Part shown: piece by piece, positions 12,701-20,112 of the stretch
Numbering within the stretch: the stretch's first letter is position 1
How the letters are laid out: each line of letters opens with the position of its first letter
Assembly (NCBI RefSeq): GCF_023078275.1
Contig: NC_062993.1
Location: forward strand, 6,757,252-6,821,251
Source of the DNA: Leguminivora glycinivorella
Taxonomy: Eukaryota; Arthropoda; Insecta; Lepidoptera; Tortricidae
Direction of reading: 5' to 3'
Length of the DNA stretch: 64,000 bases
Notes under the pieces: model-generated
What the model saw: only the letters and a program-made list of their open reading frames with translations
Databases searched by the model: none
What the model was told of the DNA's origin: nothing
Position numbers and translations under genes: made by a program

Positions 12701-15700
12701 GAACCCCAGGCCACTCTACAACCATGTCAAAATGAGAAGCAGTAAGAGATTTTTACAATCTGATTTATAACGTCACTATGACATAGTTCTACAGTGGTCT
12801 AGGGTTCCAATTGCTTGACTGTTCCTACTATCCTTCTGAGTTTTACGTAGGAACTCATTATTAGTATTAGTGTGAAATAAAGCGTAGGTATTTGTCGTTT
12901 TGCGGGCAAGTGAAGGATGTTACGTTAGTAACTTATTAATAACCTGTGCCTGAATTGAATTGCTTTAAATAATTTGTTTGAAGAATTTCGTAAGATTTTA
13001 GAGCTGTGTGCGTACCCGAACGAACAACCGCTTAACGAAACGCTCACGAATCGTGAACGAATCGTGAAGCGTTTGGGACATTCGGCTACGCACACTGGTC
13101 TTTTATCAATTAACATATTTGAAAACAAAATATTTCATGTTTTTTAATCCTATTTTGAATAATTTCCAGAGATTCTACCGCTACCACGACACGCTACAGC
13201 AGCGCACGTTGCGTGTGAACCCCGCGTTAGCAGCCACGGGACAGGAGGACGCTAAGAAGATCCCGTACGGAACCATCTTCAGACAATCCTGGGTTCAGCT
13301 CTACAACATATGGATGGTGTTCTTTGTGTCGCTGGCTGTGTTCCCTAGCGTGCACTCTGGTACGTCAATATTGTATTTATTAGGTTCGCAAAGAGCTAAG
13401 CATGTCGCGAGGCAATGAGCTCTCACAGTTGCCTCGGCCGAGGCAATGCGTTATCACACTTGCCTCGGCTCAGGCCACTCCCGGCCGAGCAAACACCACG
13501 ACACGCTGCAGCAGCGCACGTTGACCCGCGATGGCCGCCACGGGGCAAGAGGACGCAAAGAGGGTCCCCTACATGACCATCTTCAGGCAATCCTAATTTA
13601 TAAGGCAGATCAACATGTCGCGAGGCAATGAGTTCGGGCGGCAATCGTCAACGTACACTTGCCTCGGCAGAACCGCATTTCATAGCCTATTGTAGAGTTG
13701 TATGTTATTTATGATTATAATTATTTATCTATACAATGTCTTATTTTGAGGTTATTACCAATTCTAATGCCCACTCCCAACGCAGTGGATTCGCTTAAAC
13801 ATGGCGTTGACACATTTTACACAGTGGGCACAGAAACGCTTGCTAAAACACACGCAGGTTTCCTATAAATCTGTGTGCACCTAAGCTTTGCTACACTTAA
13901 ACGAAATCGTCAATAAGTAATTACATTTATGTTTCAAAAGTCACAATTTGCCGGGTAGCAAAGCGAGCAGCGTCGCGAGTTGCGAGGCAATTTCCTCACG
14001 CGGCAAACGGCTATGTATATTTGCCACGCGAGTAATTTGCCTCGCAACAATGCTCACTCTGTGAGAACTCAGCTATTTGCGATTCTAGACATATGTTTAG
14101 AAGGTAATGGATTTAACAAAGTTTAATTTTCGATTCTAGGGCAAATCCAATTTCAATATAAAGTCTGACCAGAAATATATGGCTATTGTCAAGAGGGCGC
14201 TGTTATTCTGATGTATGCGGTGACAGTATAGTATGAAGAAAATAGTTCTCTAATGAAACTGTTCTTTCTTCAGATGTGAAAGCCAGCTCTCCAGGCTTCC
14301 TTGGAGACAACTTTATGAGGATCACATGCTTCCTGACATTCAATCTCACTGCCATGATTGGTAACATCACTGCCAGTTTGTTCCCCTATGTAAGTACTTA
14401 GCTTGTTGTTTTTCTTGACATTTTCAAACATTGAATTGGATGTACTTTAGGTACGAGTAAAAAATACAATCTACAGAAATCTGTCACCAAAATTGGAACT
14501 ACCTGCCAAAAAGAAAAGTCATTAGGCGGGTTCCCGACGTGAGGTACTGTCTTAGCGTGACAAACAGATACTGCGAGCGGGAATCGTCCGAGGCGGCGCG
14601 CTCGTTTTTCTTGGTCGCGTAACTTGCCTCGGTCGAGGCAAGTCCGCGTGGACATTTGCCGGGCGATACCATTGCAAAAAGTTAATTTAAATTTATACAA
14701 TTTAAATCTAGTATATATTAATTGTAAATAGTAATTAGAACGTAGTTAGCCCACTTCGCAATGCAGTTTCATTGTAGTTTTATTTTTGTTGCTGTTTTTA
14801 AAGTGGGCAAATAGACGCTTTACTTATTGATCACGAATTTTTTTCATAAATTTGTGTGCACCTAAGTTTAGCTACATTTTTATAGTTTAGCTGTGTTTTA
14901 TGACCATTGTAGTTTCCTTTAATGTGAGTGTGTTTAGTAAAACGGTCGACTTTGTCGGTTACCATTAAGGCATGATTTACTAGTATCTTTATATGAATAA
15001 ACTGACAAAGTGGGACGTTTTCGTGCACACTCACTAATTTTGGTTCTTTAACAAAATCACTGCTAGGAACCCGCTTGGTGGGTGCTCGTGAACTTTGATC
15101 AGGTGTCGGACAACCCGCCTGGCGGACTGCAAAATAACGATCGGAGTAGTGCGCCATTTTGTATCTGGCGGTGAACGTGTTAAAGACGACGAATAATCGA
15201 ATAGTTACAAGTCTATAAGATTATTATTATCTATTTAGGCGCGGGGAGCGGTTTCACCCTTACGTTGTCGACCTACCTTTCATTCGCACGAAGAGGTTTG
15301 CCTCTTCTTTCCTAATGCGAACTGCTAAGGAATGGAACATGCTCCCCTCATCTGTATTCCCGGCCTCAAATACAATCCGGGTGAATTCAAGTCAAGAGTG
15401 AATAGGCTATTACTGAACCAGTGAGCTACAACCTCGGCCTTGTCGTCAATTTCCATTACGTGCGACTAAGGTCAATCACTGGCCAGTTTATAATAATAAA
15501 AAAAAAATTAAAGAGAGAAGATAAGATTATCAGAGTCAGACTTATATTTATCGAATAATCTCAATTTTCCAATTTTTATTTTCAGCCCTCAAAGCGCTGG
15601 CTGTCCATCTTCACAACACTCCGTTTACTGTTCATTCCATTCTTCCTGCTGTGCAACTACCAACCAGAGGCGTGACTCGAACGCTACCAGTGCTGATCAA

Positions 15701-16896
15701 CAATGATATTGTGTACTGGATCGGTGCTATGCTGTTGGGCTGGAGTTCGGGACATGGCAGCTCGCTGGGAATGATGTTTGTTAGCGGGTAAGTTATGACT
15801 TATGTTTGATGATGGCATAACGCGAAAAGCAATTCACTGGTCCAAATATTTAGTGGGTCCAAACATCGGGGAATGAATCGCTTTGCGACAATTTTGTTTG
15901 ATCCTCGGCCAGGTAAAACTCGCGCAGTGCCTCGACCGAAGCACGTCTATATTGCGCGTTTGCTGCGCGAGGAAATTGCCTCGCGACGTGCCTCGTTCTG
16001 TGTGGATCGGTCTAATGCCTCGGGCGAGGCATGACTTTATCTATCTGTCTAGCCGCTTTGTGCGCTATTCCTTGCGAGGCAGTCCATTTCCAAGTTGAAT
16101 ATGAAATTTAATCTATTTCGTTTTACGCTAAACTGCTCATTAGCATAAAACAATTTTTTTAGCCTTCTGTGTGTGTGTGTTCTAAGCCTTCTGTAGTGAG
16201 GTCACAATCATAGCAACGTCATACACTCACGCATAGATAGACTACAATAACTATTTTAATGGACAATTATATAGTTTTACAGATTATTTGTAATATGAGT
16301 AACAAACCATCATCATAACATCATTTTTATTTAAAAAAAAAACTGTTTTAGTTTGTAAGTTATTTTTTTTTTAATTTATTGCTGAAGCCTATTTTGTGTT
16401 AATTAGACAAAACACTCTTAAATCTTACAATAACTTCGCCTTCTTTGTTGGCGAATGAAAAAACACCCGGACTTATAAAGATTTATTACTAACTTATCTA
16501 ACTTAATTGACCAGGCACCATGATAACGCACCCCCGCACCATTAAGCATTAGTCGATAATGATGTCAAACCTAGTAAGTATATAAAGCCCGTGTGTCTCT
16601 CAATAAAAGTTCAGTATTGTTCAGTCATTCTGTGAGACTCTTGTCGTTATTGTTATTACTTCGGTAACACCCTACATTTCACTTCTGTGTAAAGGCTTGA
16701 TCCCTTTCTAATCCCTGTGCCAAGCAACAAAGTGGTCACATCGGTATTTATTTCCAGTACGGTGGCTCCCGAGCACGCGGCCACGGCGGGCATGATCGGC
16801 GGCGCCACGCTCATCACGGGCATCACGTCGGGGCTGCTGTTCGCGTTCTTCGCGCCCGTCCCCATCGTCGCGTCCCCGCTGTGGCGCGCCGCCTAG
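3700..16896 (+). CDS. Equilibrative nucleoside transporter (SLC29/ENT family), 8 coding exons, frameshift in exon 7
   Basis: The gene model encodes a multi-pass membrane carrier that, by family knowledge, moves nucleosides down their gradient. Exons: 3700-3804, 5128-5252, 7161-7306, 11441-11673, 13170-13359, 14274-14389, 15586-15787, 16758-16896. Each lies between AG and GT with compatible phases. Family signatures in order: PPKDRWNLIYITLLIHGLGT, WNMFITAKDYF, GGNLTTRIVWS, NSVYGVAARLP, FALPLNRFYRY, LTFNLTAMIGNITAS, PSKRWL, and TVAPEHAATAGMIGGATLIT. Total 1256 nt, which is 419 codons minus one base, close to the usual 420-460 residues. The missing base maps to exon 7 near 15667-15672, where the incoming frame hits TGA at 15673 while the neighbouring frame reads on to the donor. 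The TM1 motif reads TAWN rather than the usual PWN type, and the SNGY-type motif reads SSGHGSSL. So this is a real ENT locus, either with a sequence error or decaying. Introns hold an H/ACA-like RNA family. Confidence 0.85.
3980..4542 (+). mobile_element. GTCY-carrying MITE, full copy in ENT intron 1
   Basis: It starts AGGGTTCCGTAGTCAACTAG, has a TCCG tetranucleotide run at 4031-4070, GGATAATCTCAGTAACCG, a conserved AT-rich body, and ends CTACGGAACCCTACACTGAG and GACACGCTCTTGGCCGG. The inner ends AGGGTTCCGTAGT and ACTACGGAACCCT are inverted repeats. Confidence 0.8.
4567..4686. mobile_element. Small MITE, ENT intron 1
   Basis: Left GGCCCGTTTCTGGAAAGGTA matches the complement of the right end TACCTTTCGAGAAACGGGCC. 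TTCTATTACAAGTG and CACTTGTAATACAAG continue the inverted repeat. Confidence 0.75.
4885..5045. mobile_element. GC-rich fold-back MITE, ENT intron 1
   Basis: GCCAAACATAGAGCGTTTTG at the left pairs with CAAAAATGCGCATGTTTGGC at the right. The core CAGCGTTCGGCGCACCGCTA is shared with 6880-7012. Confidence 0.7.
5128..5252 (+). CDS. ENT exon 2
   Basis: It is bounded by TTTCTAG and GTGAGT. It starts DYFTTYKLVNTWYEG, which continues the TAK of exon 1 into the TAKDYF motif, and ends ARMG in phase 2. The sequence covers the first extracellular loop and the start of TM2. Confidence 0.85.
5306..6257. mobile_element. Non-autonomous DNA element with ~80-bp inverted repeats, ENT intron 2
   Basis: Left arm 5306-5390 (AATTGACAACATTTCATATT, then TTGGTTTGAAAGAACTCAAG) is the reverse complement, with few changes, of the right arm 6177-6257. 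There is no coding capacity. A separate GC-rich MITE lies inside at 5521-5690. True outer ends may extend a little further. Confidence 0.75.
5521..5690. mobile_element. GC-rich palindromic MITE nested in the 5306-6257 element
   Basis: GGGACCGGCCACATCAGAGC to GTCTCCTCAGTACATTTTGT, then AGGAAGGACGTAAGACGCGC and AGACACGCGACGTTTAAGTG. It is the same family as 28093-28410, in shortened form. Confidence 0.75.
6875..7012. mobile_element. GC-rich fold-back MITE, second copy, ENT intron 2
   Basis: GCCAGCGTTCGTTCGGCGCA, CCGCTATCGTTGCGCT and the right end AACGCGCATGTGTGGCCGAG match 4885-5045. The left end is shortened. Confidence 0.65.
7161..7306 (+). CDS. ENT exon 3
   Basis: It lies between TTTTCAG and GTTAGT. 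It encodes GGNLTTRIVWSLSMEVLIFV, then a hydrophobic run and FVLNG, ending in phase 1. The last 40 bases plus the donor and early intron are repeated several times just downstream (7387-7820). Confidence 0.88.
7387..7820 (+). repeat. Degenerate tandem array of the exon 3 / intron 3 junction
   Basis: Units of roughly 115-140 bp repeat the end of exon 3 (TTCTTCTGGCTGAC to TTAATGG), the donor, and the early intron (GTCCTTTAAACTTGACAGTA and GTGGCCCTTTCAAGTATCAT). Partial or full units start near 7387, 7487, 7614 and 7729. The unit ending at 7660 has TTAAATGGTGAGTCC, a better donor match than the real GTTAGT at 7307. Confidence 0.85.
8182..8312 (+). ncRNA. H/ACA-like snoRNA copy B, ENT intron 3
   Basis: The 5' stem pairs GCCCACT with AGTGGGC. 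AAAGTA follows directly and matches ANANNA. The 3' hairpin opens GCTCTACT and closes AGTTTAGC, one base before ACA at 8307-8309. It is close in sequence to copies A and D, sharing ACACACGCAGGTTT and TGTGTGCACCTAAG. A separate small MITE begins about 45 bases downstream. Confidence 0.62.
8356..8482. mobile_element. Small MITE, ENT intron 3
   Basis: GGGGGGTTACCATAAAGTAC CAAAGCCGTT on the left is matched by AACGGCTTTAGTACTCCATG GTAACCCCCC on the right. Confidence 0.8.
9394..9522. mobile_element. Small MITE with TAA flanks, PIF/Harbinger-like
   Basis: GGGCCAGTTTCACCAACCAC pairs with the complement of GACGGTTTGATGCAACCGGCC. TAA lies immediately on both sides, the 3-bp type of duplication known for PIF/Harbinger. 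Confidence 0.6.
9605..9890. repeat. Lepidopteran interspersed repeat with TGTC run, copy 1
   Basis: AACCCTCGACGCAAAAACGA CGGGGTGTTATAAGTTTGAC is followed by a long TGTC run (9651-9704) and then TTCATGAAAATCGGTCCACT and GGTTAGGTTAT. The same order is found at 48160-48390. Confidence 0.8.
10331..10568. repeat. Recent 119-bp tandem duplication, ENT intron 3
   Basis: CTGAGCTGATGATGGAAGGT through CACTAAAAATCAA occurs twice (10331 and 10450) with only a few substitutions, implying a young event. Confidence 0.9.
10618..11172 (+). mobile_element. GTCY-carrying MITE, full copy in ENT intron 3
   Basis: Same order as 3980-4542: AGAGTTCCGTAGTCACTAGG, TCCG run near 10671-10705, GGATAATCTCAGTAATCG, AT-rich body, then GAACCCTACACTGAGCGTGG to CTCTTGGCCGG. 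Confidence 0.8.
11441..11673 (+). CDS. ENT exon 4
   Basis: It lies between TTCCAG and GTGAGT. It encodes CNAIFQNSVYGVAARLPPQY followed by two membrane segments and FALPLN, ending in phase 0. The NSVYG-A-LP motif is characteristic of ENT carriers and is intact. Confidence 0.9.
12302..12434 (+). ncRNA. H/ACA-like snoRNA copy C, ENT intron 4
   Basis: The 5' stem pairs GCCCACTT with AAGTGGGC, with an upper GCAG/CTGT stem. The 3' hairpin has a ten-pair outer stem, GCTGTACTTA with TAAGTGTAGC (two G-U pairs), then an internal loop and TGCAC with GTGCA. The stem ends one base before ACA at 12429-12431. The hinge AAATAGA is only a near match to the H box. It forms a subfamily with copy E. Confidence 0.62.
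12685..12825. mobile_element. Small MITE, ENT intron 4
   Basis: ACAGTCAACCAATTGGAACC on the left and GGTTCCAATTGCTTGACTGT on the right, with GGCCACTCTACAACCATGTC and GACATAGTTCTACAGTGGTC continuing the repeat. Confidence 0.8.
13170..13359 (+). CDS. ENT exon 5
   Basis: It lies between TTTCCAG and GTACGT. It begins RFYRYHDTLQQRTL, completing LPLNRFYRY, and carries the large central cytoplasmic loop followed by IFRQSWVQLYNIWMVFFVSL, the TM7 start. It ends in phase 1. A decayed partial copy lies at 13488-13600. Confidence 0.88.
13383..13676. mobile_element. GCCTCGGC palindromic MITE, split around the exon 5 remnant
   Basis: Left part has GTCGCGAGGCAATGAG and TTGCCTCGGCCGAGGCAATG. Right part has GTCGCGAGGCAATGAG again and TTGCCTCGGC. 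It belongs to the family seen complete at 19957-20104. Confidence 0.7.
13488..13600 (+). pseudogene. Broken partial duplicate of ENT exon 5
   Basis: CACGACACGCTGCAGCAGCG and the following bases match exon 5 (from about 13183), down to CATCTTCAGGCAATCCTA. Small gaps destroy the frame, and it lacks the upstream acceptor and the TM7 part. It is embedded inside sequence of the GCCTCGGC MITE family (13383-13676), so the copy was captured in, or interrupted by, that repeat. Confidence 0.85.
13769..13898 (+). ncRNA. H/ACA-like snoRNA copy D, ENT intron 5
   Basis: The 5' stem pairs GCCCACT with AGTGGGC, and the hinge ACAGAA fits ANANNA. In the 3' hairpin, GCT pairs with AGC where copies A and B have ACT paired with AGT: a compensatory A-U to G-C change. 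ACA lies at 13893-13895. It sits between the exon 5 remnant and exon 6. Confidence 0.62.
13950..14078. mobile_element. GCCTCGGC-family MITE copy, ENT intron 5
   Basis: AGCGAGCAGCGTCGCGAG on the left and CTCGCAACAATGCTCACTCT on the right form the terminal inverted repeat. The subterminal GCGGCAAACG / TTTGCCACGCGAG pair is also present. Confidence 0.65.
14274..14389 (+). CDS. ENT exon 6
   Basis: It lies between TTCTTCAG and GTAAGT. It encodes VKASSPGFLGDNFMRITCFL and then NLTAMIGNITASLFPY, ending in phase 0. The glycine-asparagine in the membrane segment matches the family pattern. Confidence 0.88.
14522..14672. mobile_element. GCCTCGGC-family MITE copy, ENT intron 6
   Basis: It is a diverged copy with ACTTGCCTCGGTCGAGGCAA in the centre and ATTTGCCGGGCGA at the right. 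The left end is poorly preserved. Confidence 0.55.
14749..14879 (+). ncRNA. H/ACA-like snoRNA copy E, ENT intron 6
   Basis: It is nearly identical to copy C over the 5' hairpin (GCCCACTTCGCAATGCAGTT to AAGTGGGC). The 3' outer stem has two U-U mismatches. ACA lies at 14874-14876, followed by TTT. The hinge AAATAGA is a near match to the H box. Confidence 0.6.
15240..15430 (+). mobile_element. Non-LTR retrotransposon 3' coding end, ENT intron 6
   Basis: The plus strand encodes LMRTAKEWNMLPSSVFPA, the conserved C-terminal stretch of a lepidopteran LINE polymerase ORF. A frame break follows it. The same motif occurs on the minus strand at 39296-39500. Confidence 0.7.
15586..15787 (+). pseudogene. 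ENT exon 7, frameshifted
   Basis: It is bounded by TTTTCAG and GTAAGT. The incoming frame gives PSKRWLSIFTTLRLLFIPFF and then LLCNYQPEA before TGA at 15673-15675. The neighbouring frame takes over without a gap in similarity and reads TRTLPVLINNDIVYWIGAML, then SSGHGSSLGMMFVSG to the donor. Total coding length is one base short of a multiple of three, consistent with a single-base loss near 15667-15672. It could be an assembly error or a true lesion. Confidence 0.75.
15893..16092. mobile_element. GCCTCGGC-family MITE copy, ENT intron 7
   Basis: GTTTGCTGCGCGAGGAAATT and GCCTCGCGACGTGCCTCG, followed by TGTGTGGA, match the right end of the family. CGGGCGAGGCATGA lies further on and suggests two overlapping pieces. 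Confidence 0.6.
16396..16668 (+). mobile_element. Possible solo LTR in ENT intron 7
   Basis: The segment runs TGTTA...TAACA and holds TATATAAAG, an initiator-like TCAGT and AATAAA in the spacing of an LTR promoter and polyadenylation region. No target duplication was found, so the call is weak. It lies in sense just upstream of the last exon. Confidence 0.3.
16758..16896 (+). CDS. ENT exon 8 (last)
   Basis: It follows TTTCCAG. With the two bases carried from exon 7 it reads GTVAPEHAATAGMIGGATLI, then a final hydrophobic segment ending PLWRAA and TAG at 16894. The base composition is far more GC-rich than its surroundings. The frame stays open for 18 codons past this TAG, to TGA at 16951, with equally GC-rich codons. 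Confidence 0.82.
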
Positions 16897-17392
16897 CGCT
16901 GGGCCGACTTCCTGCACGGCGCCTGGACTGTGACGCGGCGGCTGCTGCACTGATACCCGGGCTACGAGTGACAGTGGTGATGAGTGAATTTATACAATCG
17001 TCATGGTTGATTAGATTTAGATGAAGCTTAAACTACGTCGAAAGTGTTTATGCGATGCCTTTTTCAGGCGTTTAGGCGCAACAAAATAGGCTTCGTTTAA
17101 ATCTACCGTCACACTTACGTCTTATGATCGATAAGCGAAAACTAAATAGTGGTGTTCCTACGTGACTAATTTTATAATACTTTGATTATACTCGGAGACT
17201 ATGAACCGAGTGAAGTGTTCAATATTGCTATTTGGTCGCTCGCCCGTTCCAACTGAGCGATGTTTAGTATTACGAGTCGCCTTATTAAAGGTACTTATTG
17301 TTGATATTATGTATGGTGCGTAAGTATTTTTAAATTTGTATCATATAGTAATAAATGATAAAAAGAGTTTAACTGAGTATAATTAGACAAGT

Positions 17393-17516
17393 CCGTACAG
17401 ATTGACTTCTGCCGAGAGAACTCGCATGTTGCCTTTGCCGAGGCAACTCTTATTAGTAATTTGCCGCGCGAGGAAATTGCCTCGCGACTCAGCTCGCTCT
17501 GTATGGACACCTATTT
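17393..17516. mobile_element. GCCTCGGC-family MITE copy, 3' flank of ENT
   Basis: GTTGCCTTTGCCGAGGCAAC in the centre and GCCGCGCGAGGAAATTGCCT, then CTCTGTATGGACAC, at the right end. Confidence 0.65.
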
Positions 17517-18125
17517 CCTAATTGTAACATATGAAAATAAACATCTTTTTGTTATTTATTAGTGTCTATGAGTACTCTTACCATTTAATGCTACCCTTAT
17601 GCCTAACTATACACTATGAGACGAAATGTTACACTTTGTATAAGCATAATCCCATACAAAAGTGTAAATTTAGTCCTTATTTATATTTTATGTCTATTGT
17701 TGTCTTGTTTGGAGCAGTTGTATTGCAAGGAGATTGAAAGATGCTATTAGATATAGGACTTTAACTAGAGTGTATAATGTATAAAAACGAACAAGAAACG
17801 ATTTTAAAATGATACCCAATAAAAACTACTCTAATAAAATATAACAAAATTGAATAAATTATGTTTAAATATCTTTTTAAAATCTTCTCTTGTTGTTTGC
17901 TATTATTTGATACATATAAGAGCGAAATTATGACATATTCATCTGATATCCTAAACACATAATCGAAATTAAATATGTATATATTGAGAAGCAAATTGTA
18001 TGGGAATAAAATATAAACATTGTATATATTAATCATAAACAAGGCTCGTAAACAGCCTCATCAGGCGATATTAAGACTATACAAAAGGAATAATAATGGC
18101 TACAATTATATTCTTTAAATAATTT

Positions 18126-18284
18126 AATATTTAAGTTATTCTAGGTGGGTACTTCTAACGTAGATATGTCTATAAATAATTGTCTCGAACAGGATTAATT
18201 ATTATATTTAAGTTATTCTAGGTGGGTACTTCTAACGTAGATATGTCTATAAATAATTGTCTCGAACAGGATTCGAATCGTCCG
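18126..18284. repeat. 77-bp tandem duplication
   Basis: TTAAGTTATTCTAGGTGGGT and the following bases to GTCTCGAACAGGATT occur twice, starting at 18131 and 18208, with almost no change. Confidence 0.9.
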
Positions 18285-18307
18285 TCACAGTAATGCGCTT
18301 TTAGCCA

Positions 18308-18500
18308 ATAGGTCCACACAGAGCGAGGCACATCGCGAGGCAATGTGCTCGCGCGGCAAACGTTCAGTGTAGGCTTGCCTCGGCCGATGCAGCAGGCACG
18401 TTTTGTACGGCTAATTAACCTGCCTCGGTTGAGGCAAGTCTAGGTTGAACAATTGCCGCGCGAACACATTGCTTTGCGAAGTACCTTGCCATGCGAGCTG
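18308..18500. mobile_element. GCCTCGGC-family MITE copy
   Basis: It starts GGTCCACACAGAGCGAGGCA and carries GCCTCGGCCGATGC and GCCTCGGTTGAGGCAAGT. The right end is degraded. Confidence 0.7.
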
Positions 18501-19956
18501 AATAATTTAAACTAAAAGTTGCTGTAATTGTATCCATTATTATAACTTTATAATTATGCTTGTGCTTATATTATAATGACTATGGATAGAATAACGACAA
18601 GTGTTCTATATTATACATAATGTTAAGTTTGTAAGTCGATAGAAAAATTTATTATAGTTAGTACAAAGCAGTTAAAACAAGATATGTTCGAAAACATCTA
18701 TGTTGCAATAAAAAAGTTATAAAATATTATTACTACAATTTGATTTGCTTCACTAAAATAGATATTTATCCAGATTTATATTAAATTCCAGTGTTTTATT
18801 TCTTGACATGATTGTTTTGAATTGGCATGTTATTTGCAGTGTTTAGTTAAGGACATACTAAATAAGGTTTATTTGGGTAAGTGCGCATTTTCCAGAAATA
18901 AAAAGTATATTAAATATTAATTTCTGTCTAATGCGTCATAGGTAAAGTGAGAGAGCCTTGCCAAAATTAAATTCATTCCATATTGTTGTGTATCTAGCTC
19001 ACAGCTTTAGTTCAATTATTTTGATTTATGGACGTTTGCTCATTTTACCTGAACCCTTGCCTCATTAAAACGCACATTTTCTTTTAAAGTAACTCATTTT
19101 ACTGTATTATACTAATATAATATAAGAAACAGGTGAGTGAATGGCACTTATATATAGTATAGCCAACTGCCTCATAAAAAAAATAACTACAATTACAGTA
19201 GTTAAGTGTAGTTTAAATAAAGGTACTCCAGTTAAACTAGAAACTGTCAAAGTACAAGATTAGTCACAATTTTTATTTTATTTTGATTACAATTAAAAAA
19301 AAATTGTTTAATTGTAGTGCCTTTTTTGAACACTGACTGGATTCCTCATAACATATATTGGGTATGTTTTATAGACTGAACTAATGTTATGTTAAATAAT
19401 TAATATGGATTAGATTAAGGTTTAGTCCGATGAGGAAGGGTGCCCTTTGATTGTTGTGTTCAGTATGTTTGAGACCAAATATTCTTTTTACCCATACGGA
19501 GGTCTCGCGAAGATTTTGCCGCGGGTAGGAACTATGATTATAAATTTGCCTCTCACGAGGCTCTCACGAGGCATTTCGTTGTGTTGGGCCTGTTGACTAG
19601 AAATGTGAAAATAATTATTTGTATCATTGCAAATGTTAATTCATTGGTGAAACGCATATTACTGTTTTATATTTCCAGTCAATTTACTATACCATCGTCG
19701 ACTAAGTTAACTGATCATTTGTAACCTTTATTGTTGTGACTTAAAGCCAAACAAAGATCAGAGTGTTTTCGTATTCAATTATTTTAGCAACGAATACGTT
19801 TGCCTGAACATTAGCGCATTTAAGTTGTGAGTTTTTTATGTGATAGTAAATGTTTTTTATTTATTTTATTTTTTTAATTCTCCCTATTTACCATTATTAT
19901 ACATAGGCTATCTTCTGCATGGTAGTTTGAAGTAGTTGTTTTTAGTTAAACAGCCA

Positions 19957-20104
19957 GGTCCACACAGAGCAAGGCACGTCGCGAGGCAATGGCAGGGTGC
20001 CCGGCCGAGCATAACGCACGTGTTGCCTCGGCTGAGACATGTCTATGTAGCACGTTTGCCGCGCGAGTACATTGCCTCGCATCGTGCCTCGCTCTCTGTG
20101 GACC
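19957..20104. mobile_element. GCCTCGGC-family MITE, best complete copy
   Basis: The terminal inverted repeat is GGTCCACACAGAGCAAGGCA on the left, with the complement of GCCTCGCTCTCTGTGGACC on the right. Subterminal CGCGAGGCAATG / CATTGCCTCGC also pair. No transposase. The target duplication is not clear. Confidence 0.75.
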
Positions 20105-20112
20105 CGGTTAAT

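Noticed and set aside
16656..16950. Minus-strand open frames opposite ENT exon 8
   Set aside because: They are shadows of a GC-rich exon whose plus-strand product matches the ENT C terminus.
17761..18042. 93-residue minus-strand frame
   Set aside because: Composition is Ile/Tyr/Asn-driven by AT richness, with no domain, splice or start context.
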